Of a DNA stretch of 64,000 nt, positions 35,786 through 45,972 are shown one piece after another. The position numbers and the translations under genes are program-made. Below the pieces are notes generated by a model. It was not told where the DNA came from. It saw only the letters and a list, made by a program, of their open reading frames with translations, and searched no databases. Numbering within the stretch: the stretch's first letter is position 1; every line of letters begins with the position of its first letter. Location: positions 58,750 through 122,749 of the forward strand of contig CAJXRQ010000006.1 in assembly GCA_913060505.1 (NCBI GenBank), read 5' to 3'. Source of the DNA: an uncultured Desulfovibrio sp. Its GTDB lineage: Bacteria > Desulfobacterota > Desulfovibrionia > Desulfovibrionales > Desulfovibrionaceae.

Positions 35786-37513
35786 TTATCGAACAGTGTT
35801 TTCCTCTGCATCAATGTAGAGAAAACGTTTTATCTTGTGCGTAGGCGTCTTTTCAAAGGGTTCGACCTGTTCAATAATGCGAGCGAGCCGCGAGAACGTG
35901 GAAACCCTTCCATTAACCTTCTTGCGGATCCCCTCAATGATTTGGCGTACCTTGTCATAGGCCTTTGTCTCGGTCATCTTCCGGGTACTGAATTTCTCGT
36001 CGATACCCTCGGAATCAAGGAACACGCGAGCCACCAGCTTGCCTTCCTGACGAAATACCAACGACTCCAACACATGGTCGCATTCGTTGATGACGGCCTC
36101 GATCTCTTCCGGATAAATATTCTCCCCGCTGGGACCGATAATCACATTTTTGAGCCTGCCCCGCAAAAAGATGTAGCCGTCCTCATCCACATAACCGAGA
36201 TCGCCGGTTCGGAAATAGCCTTCTTCGGTGAAAACTTCCTCCGTAACCAGAGGAGCCTTGTAATACCCCTGCATGACGTTGGGGCCTTTGACAAGCAATT
36301 CACCTTCTCCGGTTTCCGGGTCCGGATTATCCACGATGACATCCACTCCGGGCACCGGATATCCGGCGGAACGGAATTTGGTCGTCTCAGGCGTGGAGCC
36401 GGAAACCAAAGGCGAAGTCTCCGTCATGCCGTATCCCACGGCATATGGAATTTCCGCATTCCTGAGAAACAGTTCCACTTCCGGAGCCAAAAACGCACCG
36501 CCAATAGGGATACATTTAATATTGCCGCCAAAAGCTTCCATGAGCTTGCGCCCTGCCACCTGCTGCAATTTTTTCTTGGCAGCGCCGATCTTCATGAGAT
36601 TGCGGCCAATGCCGGAGCCAGCCAGCTTCGGCAGAATTCTGTTCTTATATATTTTTTCAATGACCAAAGGCACGATGAGCAGATAGGTCGGCTTGACCTT
36701 GGCCAAGGCAGGCATGAGGGTCCGGGGAGTCGGCGGCTTGCCCAGATAATGCACGGATGCGCCGCGCAGAATCGGAATAACCAAGCCGAGCGTACATTCA
36801 TAGGTATGGGCCAGAGGCAGTACGGACATCAACCGATCGGTTTCTACGATGTTGACGATGTTGGCAGTGGACTGGGCGTCAAAAATAATGTTGCGGTGCG
36901 TAAGCATGACACCCTTGGAATGACCTGTGGTGCCGGACGTATACAGGATGGCAGCCAGATCATCCGGCTGAACGCCTTCCGTATAGTTCCCACCCTTCTT
37001 GTCCATGAAACGCATGAGCCGTTCCTTGACCTGCTCATAGCGGCTGCGGGCCTGCGCCATGGCCTCCTTGAAGGATTGCTTCAGCCCATCGTTCGGGTCC
37101 ACGGAAAAATCATCAAGCGTGATCTTGGTGTGCATATTGTCGAATTCGGCATAATCGACTTTGTGCATATACCGCCGGGAAGCAAACAAGGCCACGGATT
37201 CGGAATGACGCAAAATATGTTGAACCGCGGTATCGTGAAACTCCTGAAGAATGGGTACGGCCACGGCTCCCATGGTGGTAATGGCGAAATAGGCCACACC
37301 CCAGTTGGGCATATTCTCGCCCAGAATGGCTACACGGTCCCCCGGAACCACGCCCCGGTGTTGCAGCAACAAGGTTACATCCTGCACCAATTGGTGAAAC
37401 CGGGAAAACGTCAGCATTTCCCCATCCACCAATCCAAGGGCGGGGCGATCCCCAAAACGTTCCGCGCTGCCATCCAACGCAGTCTTGAGCGTGGTTGCTT
37501 CCGTCGTGTTCAA
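35786..37513 (-). CDS. Long-chain fatty-acid-CoA ligase-like AMP-forming enzyme
   Basis: A 575-residue adenylate-forming enzyme. The AMP-binding motif YTSGTTGHSKGVMLTH is near residue 192, with VGYGMTETSP and TGDLGYVDEDGY further on, and the C-terminal catalytic lysine region PTHKIKRFLYID. It should activate fatty acids to acyl-CoA or acyl-AMP. The start is taken as TTG 37513 because GAGGAGG lies 7 bases upstream; an ATG in that leader is followed by an immediate stop, and the frame from 37564 lacks a ribosome site. Monocistronic by appearance. Confidence 0.9.
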   Translation of the reverse strand: MNTTEATTLKTALDGSAERFGDRPALGLVDGEMLTFSRFHQLVQDVTLLLQHRGVVPGDRVAILGENMPNWGVAYFAITTMGAVAVPILQEFHDTAVQHILRHSESVALFASRRYMHKVDYAEFDNMHTKITLDDFSVDPNDGLKQSFKEAMAQARSRYEQVKERLMRFMDKKGGNYTEGVQPDDLAAILYTSGTTGHSKGVMLTHRNIIFDAQSTANIVNIVETDRLMSVLPLAHTYECTLGLVIPILRGASVHYLGKPPTPRTLMPALAKVKPTYLLIVPLVIEKIYKNRILPKLAGSGIGRNLMKIGAAKKKLQQVAGRKLMEAFGGNIKCIPIGGAFLAPEVELFLRNAEIPYAVGYGMTETSPLVSGSTPETTKFRSAGYPVPGVDVIVDNPDPETGEGELLVKGPNVMQGYYKAPLVTEEVFTEEGYFRTGDLGYVDEDGYIFLRGRLKNVIIGPSGENIYPEEIEAVINECDHVLESLVFRQEGKLVARVFLDSEGIDEKFSTRKMTETKAYDKVRQIIEGIRKKVNGRVSTFSRLARIIEQVEPFEKTPTHKIKRFLYIDAEENTVR

Positions 37514-37613
37514 ACCATGCCTCCTCTCAAATGATATACGGCCCGAACCAGCCGTGGACAGCACCCTGTATCATCTGGTGCGAGGAGGTCAAGTATTACG
37601 CACGGACGGTCGG

Positions 37614-38303
37614 TTAGCCGAGAGCCGCTTCCACGGCGGCTTCAACATGAATGGCCGTAGTGTCAAAAAGAGGCAGATCCGTATCGCCCGGAGTCACCAG
37701 CAAGTCGATTTCCGTGCATCCAAGCACGACACCCTGAGCGCCCTGTTTTCTGAGATCCTCGATGATCCGCAAATATTCCTGGCGGGATGCATCGTTGACG
37801 ACTCCTTTGACCAACTCATCAAAAATGATGGAATTTACCCGTGTACGATCTTCCTTTTCCGGCACCAGAGTATTGATGCCGAACTGAGCCAACCTGTCGC
37901 GCAGAAAATTATCTTCCATGGTAAAGCAGGTGCCCAATAGTCCCACGGTGGAAAGTCCCTCTTTCCTGATCGCCTGAGCCGTGACGTCCCCAATGTGAAC
38001 AAGCGGAATATTGATGCTCTCCTGTACCGTGTCGGCCATTTTGTGCATGGTATTGGTACAAATAAGCAGCATATCGGCCCCGGCTGCCTCCACCCGGCGT
38101 GCGCTTTCAGCCAGCTTGCACCCGATTTGTTCCCATTGTCCGGCCTGCATGCAGTCTACGTATTCGTTAAAGTCCACACTGAACATGGAGATCTTGCCGC
38201 AATGCCAGTCCCCCAAACGCTCTCCGATTTGACGATTGATACATTGATAGTAAGTGACCGTGGATTCCCAACTCAAGCCGCCCAACAAGCCGATAGTTTT
38301 CAT
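37614..38303 (-). CDS. Aspartate/glutamate racemase family protein
   Basis: A 229-residue protein. It starts MKTIGLLGGLSWESTVTYY and has the two catalytic cysteines in ICTNTMH (about residue 83) and VLGCTEIDLLV (about residue 195). These act as the paired acid and base in cofactor-independent racemases. It follows azlD by about 140 bases on the same strand, so it may be read with the AzlCD amino-acid exporter. The gap 38304-38442 holds no gene. Confidence 0.9.
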   Translation of the reverse strand: MKTIGLLGGLSWESTVTYYQCINRQIGERLGDWHCGKISMFSVDFNEYVDCMQAGQWEQIGCKLAESARRVEAAGADMLLICTNTMHKMADTVQESINIPLVHIGDVTAQAIRKEGLSTVGLLGTCFTMEDNFLRDRLAQFGINTLVPEKEDRTRVNSIIFDELVKGVVNDASRQEYLRIIEDLRKQGAQGVVLGCTEIDLLVTPGDTDLPLFDTTAIHVEAAVEAALG

Positions 38304-38442
38304 AATCTTTTCCTATTTAATCAATTTAAAAAAAATGAATACGGGTCAAAAGCAGATTAAATGGCCGCACGAGTTCATGGCAAACTCAAAAGGCAAAGAT
38401 TCCGTTTGCCACAAACTCGGCGGGCCACATCAGGATGGCTTC

Positions 38443-38769
38443 TTATGTGAAAAAATATCTCGAACCGGCCACAATGGCCATGCCCAAAGCTACGGTACCA
38501 AAAAAGCTGCGGGTACACACGGCCAGCACAAAGGCGGGAATACCAGCCCAAAGAAACACGTTGCCAAGGCTCAGGTTCAGCGAGGCATCATGCACCAGCA
38601 ACGACGGCAACAGCAATGCGGACAATACGGCCGTGGGAATAAAAGAAAGCCAGCGGATAGCAACGTCCGGAAGTGAACGCGATGCCAACGCGAGCATGGG
38701 CAACGCCCGGGGAATATACGTCACGGCACACATGCCGACTATGGTCAAAAACACTACCGTCTGGTCCAT
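38443..38769 (-). CDS. azlD: Branched-chain amino acid exporter subunit AzlD
   Basis: A 108-residue membrane protein with three to four helices (VVFLTIVGMCAVTYIPRALPML and others). AzlD/AzlC pairs export branched-chain amino acids and analogues. ATG 38769 overlaps the end of azlC by 16 bases, which is the typical arrangement. The longer frame to 38826 lies inside azlC and is not needed. Confidence 0.88.
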   Translation of the reverse strand: MDQTVVFLTIVGMCAVTYIPRALPMLALASRSLPDVAIRWLSFIPTAVLSALLLPSLLVHDASLNLSLGNVFLWAGIPAFVLAVCTRSFFGTVALGMAIVAGSRYFFT

Positions 38770-39458
38770 GTTTCCACTCCTGCTCCCAAAGTTGCGCCAA
38801 GTACGGTGGCCGCAATGACGCTCCACTGATCGAATCCGGCTTGCATAAGCGCCACGGACATCAGCCCGGAAAATCCGGCCACCAGCCAGTGCAGCCCGTT
38901 CTTTGCCTGCATGGCCAACAGGGCGATAAACATGGCAGGAAGGGCGAAATCCATGCCCAACGGCTTTACATCAGGAATACTGCTCCCTGCCATGGCCCCA
39001 ATCCATGAGGCCAGCACCCAGATAGAGTGTGCCAAAAGATTGATTCGAAAACTCAAAGATTTACAAACATCATCGTCATTGAATCTCGTGGAATGCACGG
39101 CGAAAGTTTCATCCGTCATTTCCCCGCAAAACCAAGCCATCTCCCACAACTTCCAGGAACGCACATAGGGGGCAAGAGCCGCGGACATGAGCAAATGGCG
39201 GAGATTGACGACAAATGTTGTAATCACAATGCTTAGAGGCGGCATACCTGCTGCAAACATTCCCACAGCTATGAGCTGAGCCGACCCCGCATACACGAGC
39301 ACGGACATGATCACAATATTCAATTCGGACAGGCCGGCTTTTTGAGCCAGCACGCCGAAGGCCACGCCCACAGGCAAGTACCCCATGCCCAATGGCGAAA
39401 CCCGGCGCAAAGCCTCACTCCAGGAGGACTGTCTGCATTCCATAGATTGTTCCATCAT
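38754..39458 (-). CDS. azlC: Branched-chain amino acid exporter subunit AzlC
   Basis: A 234-residue membrane protein with the AzlC pattern LGMGYLPVGVAFGVLAQKAG, then SVLVYAGSAQLIAVG and the central helices. It pairs with AzlD, whose gene overlaps its 3' end. A MocR-type regulator is transcribed divergently from a 126-bp intergenic region, so it is the likely regulator of this exporter. Start 39458 or 39455 (two adjacent ATGs). Confidence 0.9.
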   Translation of the reverse strand: MMEQSMECRQSSWSEALRRVSPLGMGYLPVGVAFGVLAQKAGLSELNIVIMSVLVYAGSAQLIAVGMFAAGMPPLSIVITTFVVNLRHLLMSAALAPYVRSWKLWEMAWFCGEMTDETFAVHSTRFNDDDVCKSLSFRINLLAHSIWVLASWIGAMAGSSIPDVKPLGMDFALPAMFIALLAMQAKNGLHWLVAGFSGLMSVALMQAGFDQWSVIAATVLGATLGAGVETWTRR

Positions 39459-39584
39459 CTACTCTCAAACAACGGCAGAAGTTTTCCGGGCTGCATTCCC
39501 GGCGTTGATGGTTGCAGTGAACACCAAATTCTGTCATCAGTACAGATACAGTTTAAACAAAATACGACCATAACAGATGACGCC

Positions 39585-41018
39585 ATGAATGAACAAAACA
39601 CCTTCCGCTACAAGGAAGTGGAACGCCGGCTATTGGACATGATCGACTCCGGTGTGCTGAACATGGGAGACAAACTCCCCTCACTGCGATCCCTGAGCCG
39701 CGATCTGGGCGTGAGCATCAGTACAGTGAATCAAGCATACGTGCAATTGGAGTCGAACGGCATCATCGAATCCCGTCCCCGTTCAGGATTTTTTGTCCGC
39801 CGTATGGCCTGCAAACTTCCCAGCCCGGAAACCGCCACGGCTACAACGGCGGAAGCCTGTCCCGTGACCCGCGGCGGCTTGATCCGCAAAGTTCTAGACG
39901 CCGTGGGCAACAAGGAAGCCGTACCGCTCAACGTTGTGGAGCCCACGCCGGACCTGTTGCCCGTGGCCGAGATGGGGCGGATCATGGCTCAAGTGCTTCG
40001 GAACCACCCCGATGATGCACTGGTGTATGACACCATTCTCGGCAATGCCCGGCTTCGCAAACAGATTGCCTTTCGCAGCATGGAAACCGGAACCCCCGCG
40101 GAACCGGACCAACTGATCATCACGGCAGGATGCCTCGAAGCACTATACATATCCCTGCGCGCCACAACCCGCCCGGGAGATATGGTGCTCATTCAGGCGC
40201 CCACATATTATTGCTTCCTGCATTTGCTGGAAAACCTCGGCCTCCGCGTGGTGGAAATTCCTTCGTACCCGGACAGGGGGGTTCTTCCTGAAGATATTGC
40301 TGCGGCCCTGCGAAAGTTCGACATCAGTGCATGCATCTTTTCGCCAAACTTCAACAACCCGGATGCCAGCACAACCCCGGACGAGGCCAAACTCGAAATA
40401 GTGGAGATGCTGGCAAAATTGAATATTCCCATTATCGAGGATGATGTTTCCACGGACCTGCACTTCGGCCCCAAGCGGCCCGGCACCATGAAACAGTTCG
40501 ACAAAAAGGGATTGGTACTGCTCTGTTCGTCGTTTTCCAAGACAATCGCACCCGGATACCGTGTAGGCTGGATGCTGCCGGGACAATTCATGGAAAAGGC
40601 GCAGGAAGTGAAATATACCACCAATGTCTGCACTGCCACCCCCACACAGATGGCTGTTGCGGAATACATGTGCCGTGGCCGTTTTGAACGCCACGTTCGT
40701 CGTTTGCGCGTCCGGGTGGAACAACAGATGGACACCATGCTCCGCCATGTAGGCGAATATTTTCCGACAGGCACACGGGCCACGCACCCTGATGGCGGCG
40801 GCGTATTATGGCTGGAACTTCCGGGTGGGGCTGACGCCGTCGAATTATTTCTTGCTGCCCGCGCCAAAGGCATCAACATTGCGCCGGGCTCCATCTTTTC
40901 CACACAGGACAAATTCAACAGCCATATTCGCCTCAGTTGCACCGGAGTGTGGTCTGAACGAATACGGTGGGGTTTGAAAACCCTGGGGGCTTTGGCGAAT
41001 GAAATGGCCCGAGGCTGA
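39585..41018 (+). CDS. MocR-family regulator (GntR HTH plus PLP aminotransferase-like domain)
   Basis: A 477-residue protein. The first 70 residues are a GntR winged helix (KLPSLRSLSRDLGVSISTVNQAYVQLESNGII). The rest is a fold-type I aminotransferase-like domain with FSPNFNNPDAST, IEDDVSTDLHFG and the PLP lysine in CSSFSKTIAPGYRVGW. MocR proteins sense amino acids or PLP derivatives and control metabolic or transport genes. ATG 39585 is the natural N-terminus; upstream frame to 39342 lies within azlC sequence. Divergent to azlCD. Confidence 0.92.
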   Translation: MNEQNTFRYKEVERRLLDMIDSGVLNMGDKLPSLRSLSRDLGVSISTVNQAYVQLESNGIIESRPRSGFFVRRMACKLPSPETATATTAEACPVTRGGLIRKVLDAVGNKEAVPLNVVEPTPDLLPVAEMGRIMAQVLRNHPDDALVYDTILGNARLRKQIAFRSMETGTPAEPDQLIITAGCLEALYISLRATTRPGDMVLIQAPTYYCFLHLLENLGLRVVEIPSYPDRGVLPEDIAAALRKFDISACIFSPNFNNPDASTTPDEAKLEIVEMLAKLNIPIIEDDVSTDLHFGPKRPGTMKQFDKKGLVLLCSSFSKTIAPGYRVGWMLPGQFMEKAQEVKYTTNVCTATPTQMAVAEYMCRGRFERHVRRLRVRVEQQMDTMLRHVGEYFPTGTRATHPDGGGVLWLELPGGADAVELFLAARAKGINIAPGSIFSTQDKFNSHIRLSCTGVWSERIRWGLKTLGALANEMARG

Positions 41019-41058
41019 TCCATTCCTCATAATGAGCCTTCCGGAAATATAAACAAAA

Positions 41059-41087
41059 AAACGGCCATCGCATAAGAATGGCCGTTT
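41059..41087. terminator. Terminator between convergent MocR and Lrp-type genes
   Basis: AAACGGCCAT pairs with ATGGCCGTTT around a 9-nt loop, with A/T-runs on both sides. Confidence 0.8.
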
Positions 41088-41115
41088 CTGTTTTATCGTT
41101 GTCCGCTCAGGTCCA

Positions 41116-41580
41116 TCAGACCTTGAATTCAACCCATTTGTTCATGGCTTCAAGATAAATGAACGACTCCGTGGATGTAATCTCGCTGATCGAAGCCAGC
41201 TCTTCCACCAGAAAACGGTGCATATCCTTTCTGGATTGTACGAAAACTTCAAGAATAAGATCGTAGCGCCCGGTCACGTTGATGACAGACTGCACGGCGA
41301 CGAGTGAAGATACGCGTTCCATAACCTCGCTGTTGGCGGGGATACTGAGGGTCAGGCCAATCAGGGCCGTAAGCGTATCGCCAAAAAACAGGGGATTCAC
41401 CGATGCGGAAATACGCAGGTACCCCTCACGGACCATGCGCTCGGTGCGCAGACGGACAGTCCCGTCCGAAACGTTGAGCTTGCGGGCAATATTCTTGTAG
41501 GATTCACGTCCGTTGCGCTGCAATTCACGGATAATGCTGTAATCGATCACATCAAGGGTCAGTTGCTTTTTCTTCACCAT
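41116..41580 (-). CDS. Lrp/AsnC-family transcriptional regulator
   Basis: A 154-residue regulator. The HTH is [24 protein letters not shown] (about residues 22-45), and the C-terminal RAM domain senses amino acids ([23 protein letters not shown]). ATG 41580 gives the family N-terminus. It is transcribed divergently from kbl across 228 bases, so control of kbl and the downstream peptide-uptake genes by amino-acid supply is likely. Confidence 0.93.
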   Translation of the reverse strand: MVKKKQLTLDVIDYSIIRELQRNGRESYKNIARKLNVSDGTVRLRTERMVREGYLRISASVNPLFFGDTLTALIGLTLSIPANSEVMERVSSLVAVQSVINVTGRYDLILEVFVQSRKDMHRFLVEELASISEITSTESFIYLEAMNKWVEFKV

Positions 41581-41808
41581 GTATCCTCCTGCGCCCCGGA
41601 CAAACGGCCCAGGCATTGCGTATTTTCTACAATATTCGTAAATAATAGCCAACATATTGCGCATTGGTCAATTGATTCCGAATCAGCAGAAAAGCAAACA
41701 GCAGACCAGTTGCGATTCCATGAAATTCATACTAGGTTTTTTACTTGTATAGAAAATAAGAACTACATTTTTTTTCGAAATTATTACAATGAGCTACGGA
41801 GATCAACC

Positions 41809-42999
41809 ATGCGAAACGAGTTGTTTTCCTCCCTTGCCAAACAGACCGAGGCGCTCAAAGGCGACGGCCTGTTCAAGGAAGAACGGATCATAACCTCCCC
41901 GCAACAGGCGGCCGTCCGTGTTGGAGGCGAAAACGAGGTACTCAACTTCTGTGCGAACAACTACCTCGGCCTTTCCAATCATCCCGAACTTGTCCGCACC
42001 GCACAACAGTCTCTGGAAAAATACGGGTTCGGCATGTCATCGGTCCGCTTTATCTGCGGCACACAGGACATCCACAAACAACTGGAAAACAGGCTGAGCA
42101 ATTTCCTCGGAACCGAGGATACCATTCTTTACAGCTCCTGTTTTGACGCCAACGGCGGCCTTTTCGAAGCCATTCTCGGCCCAGAAGACGCCATCATCAG
42201 CGACCAGCTCAACCACGCCTCCATTATCGACGGCGTTCGTTTGTGCAAGGCCAAACGCTTTCGCTATGCAAACAACGACATGGCCGATCTGGAAGCCCAG
42301 CTCAAGGCTTCGGCCGACTGCCGCCACAGGCTGATCGTCACGGACGGCGTATTTTCCATGGACGGCATTATTGCCAATCTGAAAGGCATTTGTGATCTGG
42401 CCGACAAATATGACGCACTGGTCATGGTGGACGATTCACATGCTGTCGGATTTGTGGGCGAAAACGGTCGCGGCACCCATGAATACTGCGGCGTCATGGG
42501 ACGGGTCGACATCATCACCGGCACGCTGGGCAAGGCGCTTGGCGGCGCTTCGGGCGGATACACTTCCGGCCGCAAGGAAATCGTGGCGTGGCTCAGGCAG
42601 CGTTCACGGCCCTATCTTTTTTCCAACACGCTGGCTCCGGTCATCGCGGCCACGTCCATTGCCGTGCTGGACATGCTTTCCGGCTCCAGCGAGCTGCGAG
42701 ACAGACTCAACCAAAACAGCCGCCACTTCCGATCCCGCATGGAAGAGGCGGGATTCGACCTCGTGCCGGGCGATCACCCCATCATTCCCGTCATGCTCGG
42801 CGATGCGGTACTGGCCTCGAAGATGGCCACACGCATGCTGGAACTGGGAGTTTACGTGGTAGGTTTCAGTTTTCCGGTGGTTCCGCGCGGGGCAGCTCGA
42901 ATCCGTACTCAAATGTCCGCAGGACATACCCTTGAACAAGTAAACACGGCTGTGGACGCATTCATTACCGCAGGCCGTGAATTAAACATCATCAAATAG
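41809..42999 (+). CDS. kbl: Glycine C-acetyltransferase (2-amino-3-ketobutyrate CoA ligase)
   Basis: A 396-residue PLP enzyme (398 in E. coli Kbl) of the alpha-oxoamine synthase family that converts 2-amino-3-oxobutyrate and CoA to glycine and acetyl-Co[35 protein letters not shown] and the PLP lysine motif [14 protein letters not shown] are intact. The Tdh-type partner enzyme is encoded about 7 kb downstream on the other strand. ATG 41809 is chosen; a longer open frame to 41563 overlaps the Lrp promoter region. An M20 hydrolase follows 7 bases later. Confidence 0.95.
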   Translation: MRNELFSSLAKQTEALKGDGLFKEERIITSPQQAAVRVGGENEVLNFCANNYLGLSNHPELVRTAQQSLEKYGFGMSSVRFICGTQDIHKQLENRLSNFLGTEDTILYSSCFDANGGLFEAILGPEDAIISDQLNHASIIDGVRLCKAKRFRYANNDMADLEAQLKASADCRHRLIVTDGVFSMDGIIANLKGICDLADKYDALVMVDDSHAVGFVGENGRGTHEYCGVMGRVDIITGTLGKALGGASGGYTSGRKEIVAWLRQRSRPYLFSNTLAPVIAATSIAVLDMLSGSSELRDRLNQNSRHFRSRMEEAGFDLVPGDHPIIPVMLGDAVLASKMATRMLELGVYVVGFSFPVVPRGAARIRTQMSAGHTLEQVNTAVDAFITAGRELNIIK

Positions 43000-43006
43000 G
43001 AACCCC

Positions 43007-44086
43007 ATGAACTCGCTCGACAATATCATCGAACTGACAAGCAAACTCATCCGCTTCAAATCCATGCACTCACAACCGGATGAAATCCACGCCTGCGCCG
43101 ATTTCATCATGCAATGGTGCAAAGACAACGATATCGAGGCGTCCAGAATCGAGCAGGAAGGCGTGCCTTCCATTCTGGTCATGCCGGAAAACAACAGCGC
43201 AACGCTGGCGCTGATGTCACACATTGACGTGGTGGACGCCACGGACGACCTGTTTGAACCGCGCATTGAAAACGACCGTCTGTACGGGCGCGGTGCTGGT
43301 GACGACAAATACGCCGCAGCATTGTCCCTCGTCCTGTTCCGTGACCGCCTGCAAGCACTCCGCGCCAAGGGTCTGAACCAAAAGGACATGGCCTTCGGCG
43401 TGATCATTACCGGAGATGAGGAAATCGGCGGTGCCAACGGAGCCGGGCATGCCCTGACCAGGGTGGATTGCGAATACGTAATCGCTCTTGACGGCGGGAC
43501 GCCAAAACGCATGGTGCTCAAGGAAAAAGGCATCATCAACCTGACCGTGACCACCCATGGCAAGGCCGCCCATGGCGCCCGGCCATGGTTGGGCCAAAAC
43601 GCCATCGACGCACTCATTGACGACTACCAGGCCATCAAGAAACTTTTCACGGAATCAACAGAAGACCATTGGCACAGCACCGTGAACCTGGGAATCATAC
43701 GGGCCGGGGAGTCCGTGAATCAGGTTCCCGCTACCGCGACAGGACAATTCAATATTCGCTATACCGACCACGACGATCCCAAGGCCATTGTCGAGGACAT
43801 CAGGGCCACGGTTTCCGGGGATGTCCATGTTGAACGCATCGATCCGGTCTTTGCCTCACCAGAATCACGCTACACCGAACGGCTTCTGAAAATCTCCGGA
43901 GCCGAAGCCGTACAGGAACACGGAGCCAGTGATGCCCGGTATTTGAAAAAAAACGGCATGGCCGGTGTCGTGTGGGGAGCCGAAGTGTTCGGGTCCATCC
44001 ATACGTCCGAAGAATGCGTATCCATCCCGAGCATCGGCACGCTGCTTGATGCGCTTCAGACGCTTGTCATGGAGTTGGAAAAATAA
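43007..44086 (+). CDS. M20-family metallo-hydrolase (peptidase/deacylase)
   Basis: A 359-residue protein. Metal-binding text is seen in LMSHIDVVD (about residue 70), GRGAGDDK (about 100) and the catalytic pair in ITGDEEIGGANG (about 133). Such enzymes cleave dipeptides or N-acyl amino acids. It lies 7 bases after kbl and before the peptide importer, which fits a role in using imported peptides. The exact substrate cannot be told from sequence. Confidence 0.9.
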   Translation: MNSLDNIIELTSKLIRFKSMHSQPDEIHACADFIMQWCKDNDIEASRIEQEGVPSILVMPENNSATLALMSHIDVVDATDDLFEPRIENDRLYGRGAGDDKYAAALSLVLFRDRLQALRAKGLNQKDMAFGVIITGDEEIGGANGAGHALTRVDCEYVIALDGGTPKRMVLKEKGIINLTVTTHGKAAHGARPWLGQNAIDALIDDYQAIKKLFTESTEDHWHSTVNLGIIRAGESVNQVPATATGQFNIRYTDHDDPKAIVEDIRATVSGDVHVERIDPVFASPESRYTERLLKISGAEAVQEHGASDARYLKKNGMAGVVWGAEVFGSIHTSEECVSIPSIGTLLDALQTLVMELEK

Positions 44087-44176
44087 AATCCATCTTCTGC
44101 TGCCATAGTATGCTGCATAACGAGGCTCTTTTCTAAAGCGGCAAAATCGTATATGTAGTTAAGCGCATGTTTGATT

Positions 44177-44210
44177 CCGCACCCGGTCCCGTTTTCGTGG
44201 CCGGGTGCGG
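44177..44210 (+). promoter_or_regulatory. GC-rich hairpin before the peptide-binding protein gene
   Basis: CCGCACCCGG pairs with CCGGGTGCGG around a 14-nt loop. No T-run follows, so it may stabilise the transcript or act as a weak terminator for the kbl operon. Confidence 0.5.
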
Positions 44211-44275
44211 TTGACGAGAGGAACTGAACGACTGTTTCCATTCTGAAAAACGAACTCGATCCGTTGGAGGTTTGA

Positions 44276-45886
44276 ATGTTCAAAAAAACTTTGCTGTTCG
44301 CATTGCTGGCCGTGTTCGCCCTGACGAGCGCCGCCTTTGCCGCACCGAAAAAGGGAGGAACTCTGGTCTTTGCCCGCGGAGCGGACAGCCCAGGTCTCGA
44401 CCCCGCATACGAAACCGACGGCAACTCCTTCATGGTCTGCGACAACATCTACGACGCACTGGTCGGCTTCAAGCCGGAATCTACAGACCTGAAGCCCTGC
44501 CTTGCTGAATCCTGGGACATTTCCCCGGACGGCAAAACATACACTTTCCATCTGCGCAAAGGCGTCAAGTTCCATGACGGAACCGATTTCAACGCCGACG
44601 CCGTTGTTTTTTCTCACGGCCGCCAGATGAAAGACAAATCCCACATCAATTTTTTTGCAAAAAAATGGGCCTGGCCCAAAGAACAGCCGGCCGCAGAATA
44701 TTGGCTGTCCATGGACATGGACAACCTGATTGATTCCATTACGGCCACTGATGACTACACTGTCGTCTACAAGCTGAAAAAGCCTGAAGCGCCGTTCATT
44801 GCCAACATGGCCATGGACTTTGCCGACATCGTCAGCCCCACCGCCGTGCTCAAGTACGGTCAGGACTACATCACCCACCCCGTGGGAACCGGTCCCTTCA
44901 AGTTCACCAAGTGGATGAAGAACGACCGCATCATCCTGGATCGCTTTGTCGGATACTGGAACGGCGACGCCTATCTGGACAGGGTCATCTTCCGCGTCAT
45001 CCCGGACAACTCCGTCCGCTTCCTGGAACTCAAGTCCGGCAATGTTCACGTTTGCCAGTACCCCAACCCCGAAGACCTGGAAATGGCCGAGGCTGATCCC
45101 AACCTCAACGTCATCACCCAGCCGGGCATGAACATCGGCTATCTGAGCTTCAACCACACCAAGCCGCTGTGGCAGGACGCCAGAATCCGCCAGGCCATTG
45201 CCCACGTGGTCAACAAGAAAGCCATCGTGGACAACATCTACTACGGCATGGGTATTCCGGCCACGAATACCATTCCGCCGAACCTCTGGAGCTACAACAA
45301 CGATATCGTCGACTACGACTACAACCTCGAAAAGGCCAAGCAGCTGCTCAAGGAAGCCCACTTCTTCGAAAAGCTGAAGGCCGCCGGACAGGACAAAATC
45401 AAATTGTGGTGCATGCCTGTCGCACGCCCGTACAACCCTTCAGGCATGAAAGTGGGTGAAGCCCTCCAGGCCGACCTCAAGAAGCTGGGCATCAACGTCG
45501 AGCTGGTAACCATGGAATGGGGAACCTATCTCAAGAAACAGCGCAAGCAGGATCCGGGCATGGACCTCTTCCAGCTTGGCTGGACCGGTGACAACGGCGA
45601 CCCGGACAACTTCCTGGCAGTGCTGCTGGATGGTCTGGCCGACCCCAACGTTCGTACTCAATGGAAGAACGAAGAATACCACAAGCTGATGGTGCAGGGG
45701 CGCGTGACCACCGACAAGGCCAAGCGTACCGAAATCTACCGCAAGGCCCAGCAGCTGATCCATGACGAAGTGCCCATGATCAACATGGCCCACTCCATTG
45801 TGGCCCAGCCCCAGAGCAAACGCGTTCAGGGCTTCAAGCTGCACCCGACCACCAGCGTCTACCTGCACAAGACCTGGCTGAAGTAG
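44276..45886 (+). CDS. Peptide ABC transporter substrate-binding protein (DppA-like)
   Basis: A 536-residue periplasmic binding protein. The signal peptide is short ([22 protein letters not shown]). The mature part has the family-5 signature [27 protein letters not shown] and [16 protein letters not shown] lies 7 bases before the ATG. The size and order (A, B, C, D, F) match dipeptide or oligopeptide transporters. Which peptides are bound cannot be told from sequence. Confidence 0.95.
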   Translation: MFKKTLLFALLAVFALTSAAFAAPKKGGTLVFARGADSPGLDPAYETDGNSFMVCDNIYDALVGFKPESTDLKPCLAESWDISPDGKTYTFHLRKGVKFHDGTDFNADAVVFSHGRQMKDKSHINFFAKKWAWPKEQPAAEYWLSMDMDNLIDSITATDDYTVVYKLKKPEAPFIANMAMDFADIVSPTAVLKYGQDYITHPVGTGPFKFTKWMKNDRIILDRFVGYWNGDAYLDRVIFRVIPDNSVRFLELKSGNVHVCQYPNPEDLEMAEADPNLNVITQPGMNIGYLSFNHTKPLWQDARIRQAIAHVVNKKAIVDNIYYGMGIPATNTIPPNLWSYNNDIVDYDYNLEKAKQLLKEAHFFEKLKAAGQDKIKLWCMPVARPYNPSGMKVGEALQADLKKLGINVELVTMEWGTYLKKQRKQDPGMDLFQLGWTGDNGDPDNFLAVLLDGLADPNVRTQWKNEEYHKLMVQGRVTTDKAKRTEIYRKAQQLIHDEVPMINMAHSIVAQPQSKRVQGFKLHPTTSVYLHKTWLK

Positions 45887-45920
45887 TATTCCTTCCAGTC
45901 TAACGACTTAAGCAAACCAT

Positions 45921-45949
45921 GCGGCAGGAGCGTTACGCGTTCCTGCCGC
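45921..45949 (+). terminator. Hairpin between binding-protein and permease genes
   Basis: GCGGCAGGA pairs with TCCTGCCGC without a T-run. Such hairpins often stabilise the binding-protein mRNA and lower expression of the membrane genes downstream. Confidence 0.5.
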
Positions 45950-45972
45950 TTCAATGAAAGTAGAGTCGAACG

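Noticed and set aside
35837..37534. Long plus-strand frame of 565 residues opposite the acyl-CoA ligase
   Set aside because: Antisense shadow; no motifs, whereas the minus strand gives a full AMP-binding enzyme.
44159..45361. Minus-strand frame of 400 residues opposite the peptide-binding protein
   Set aside because: Antisense shadow with low-complexity Val/Asp/Gly text.
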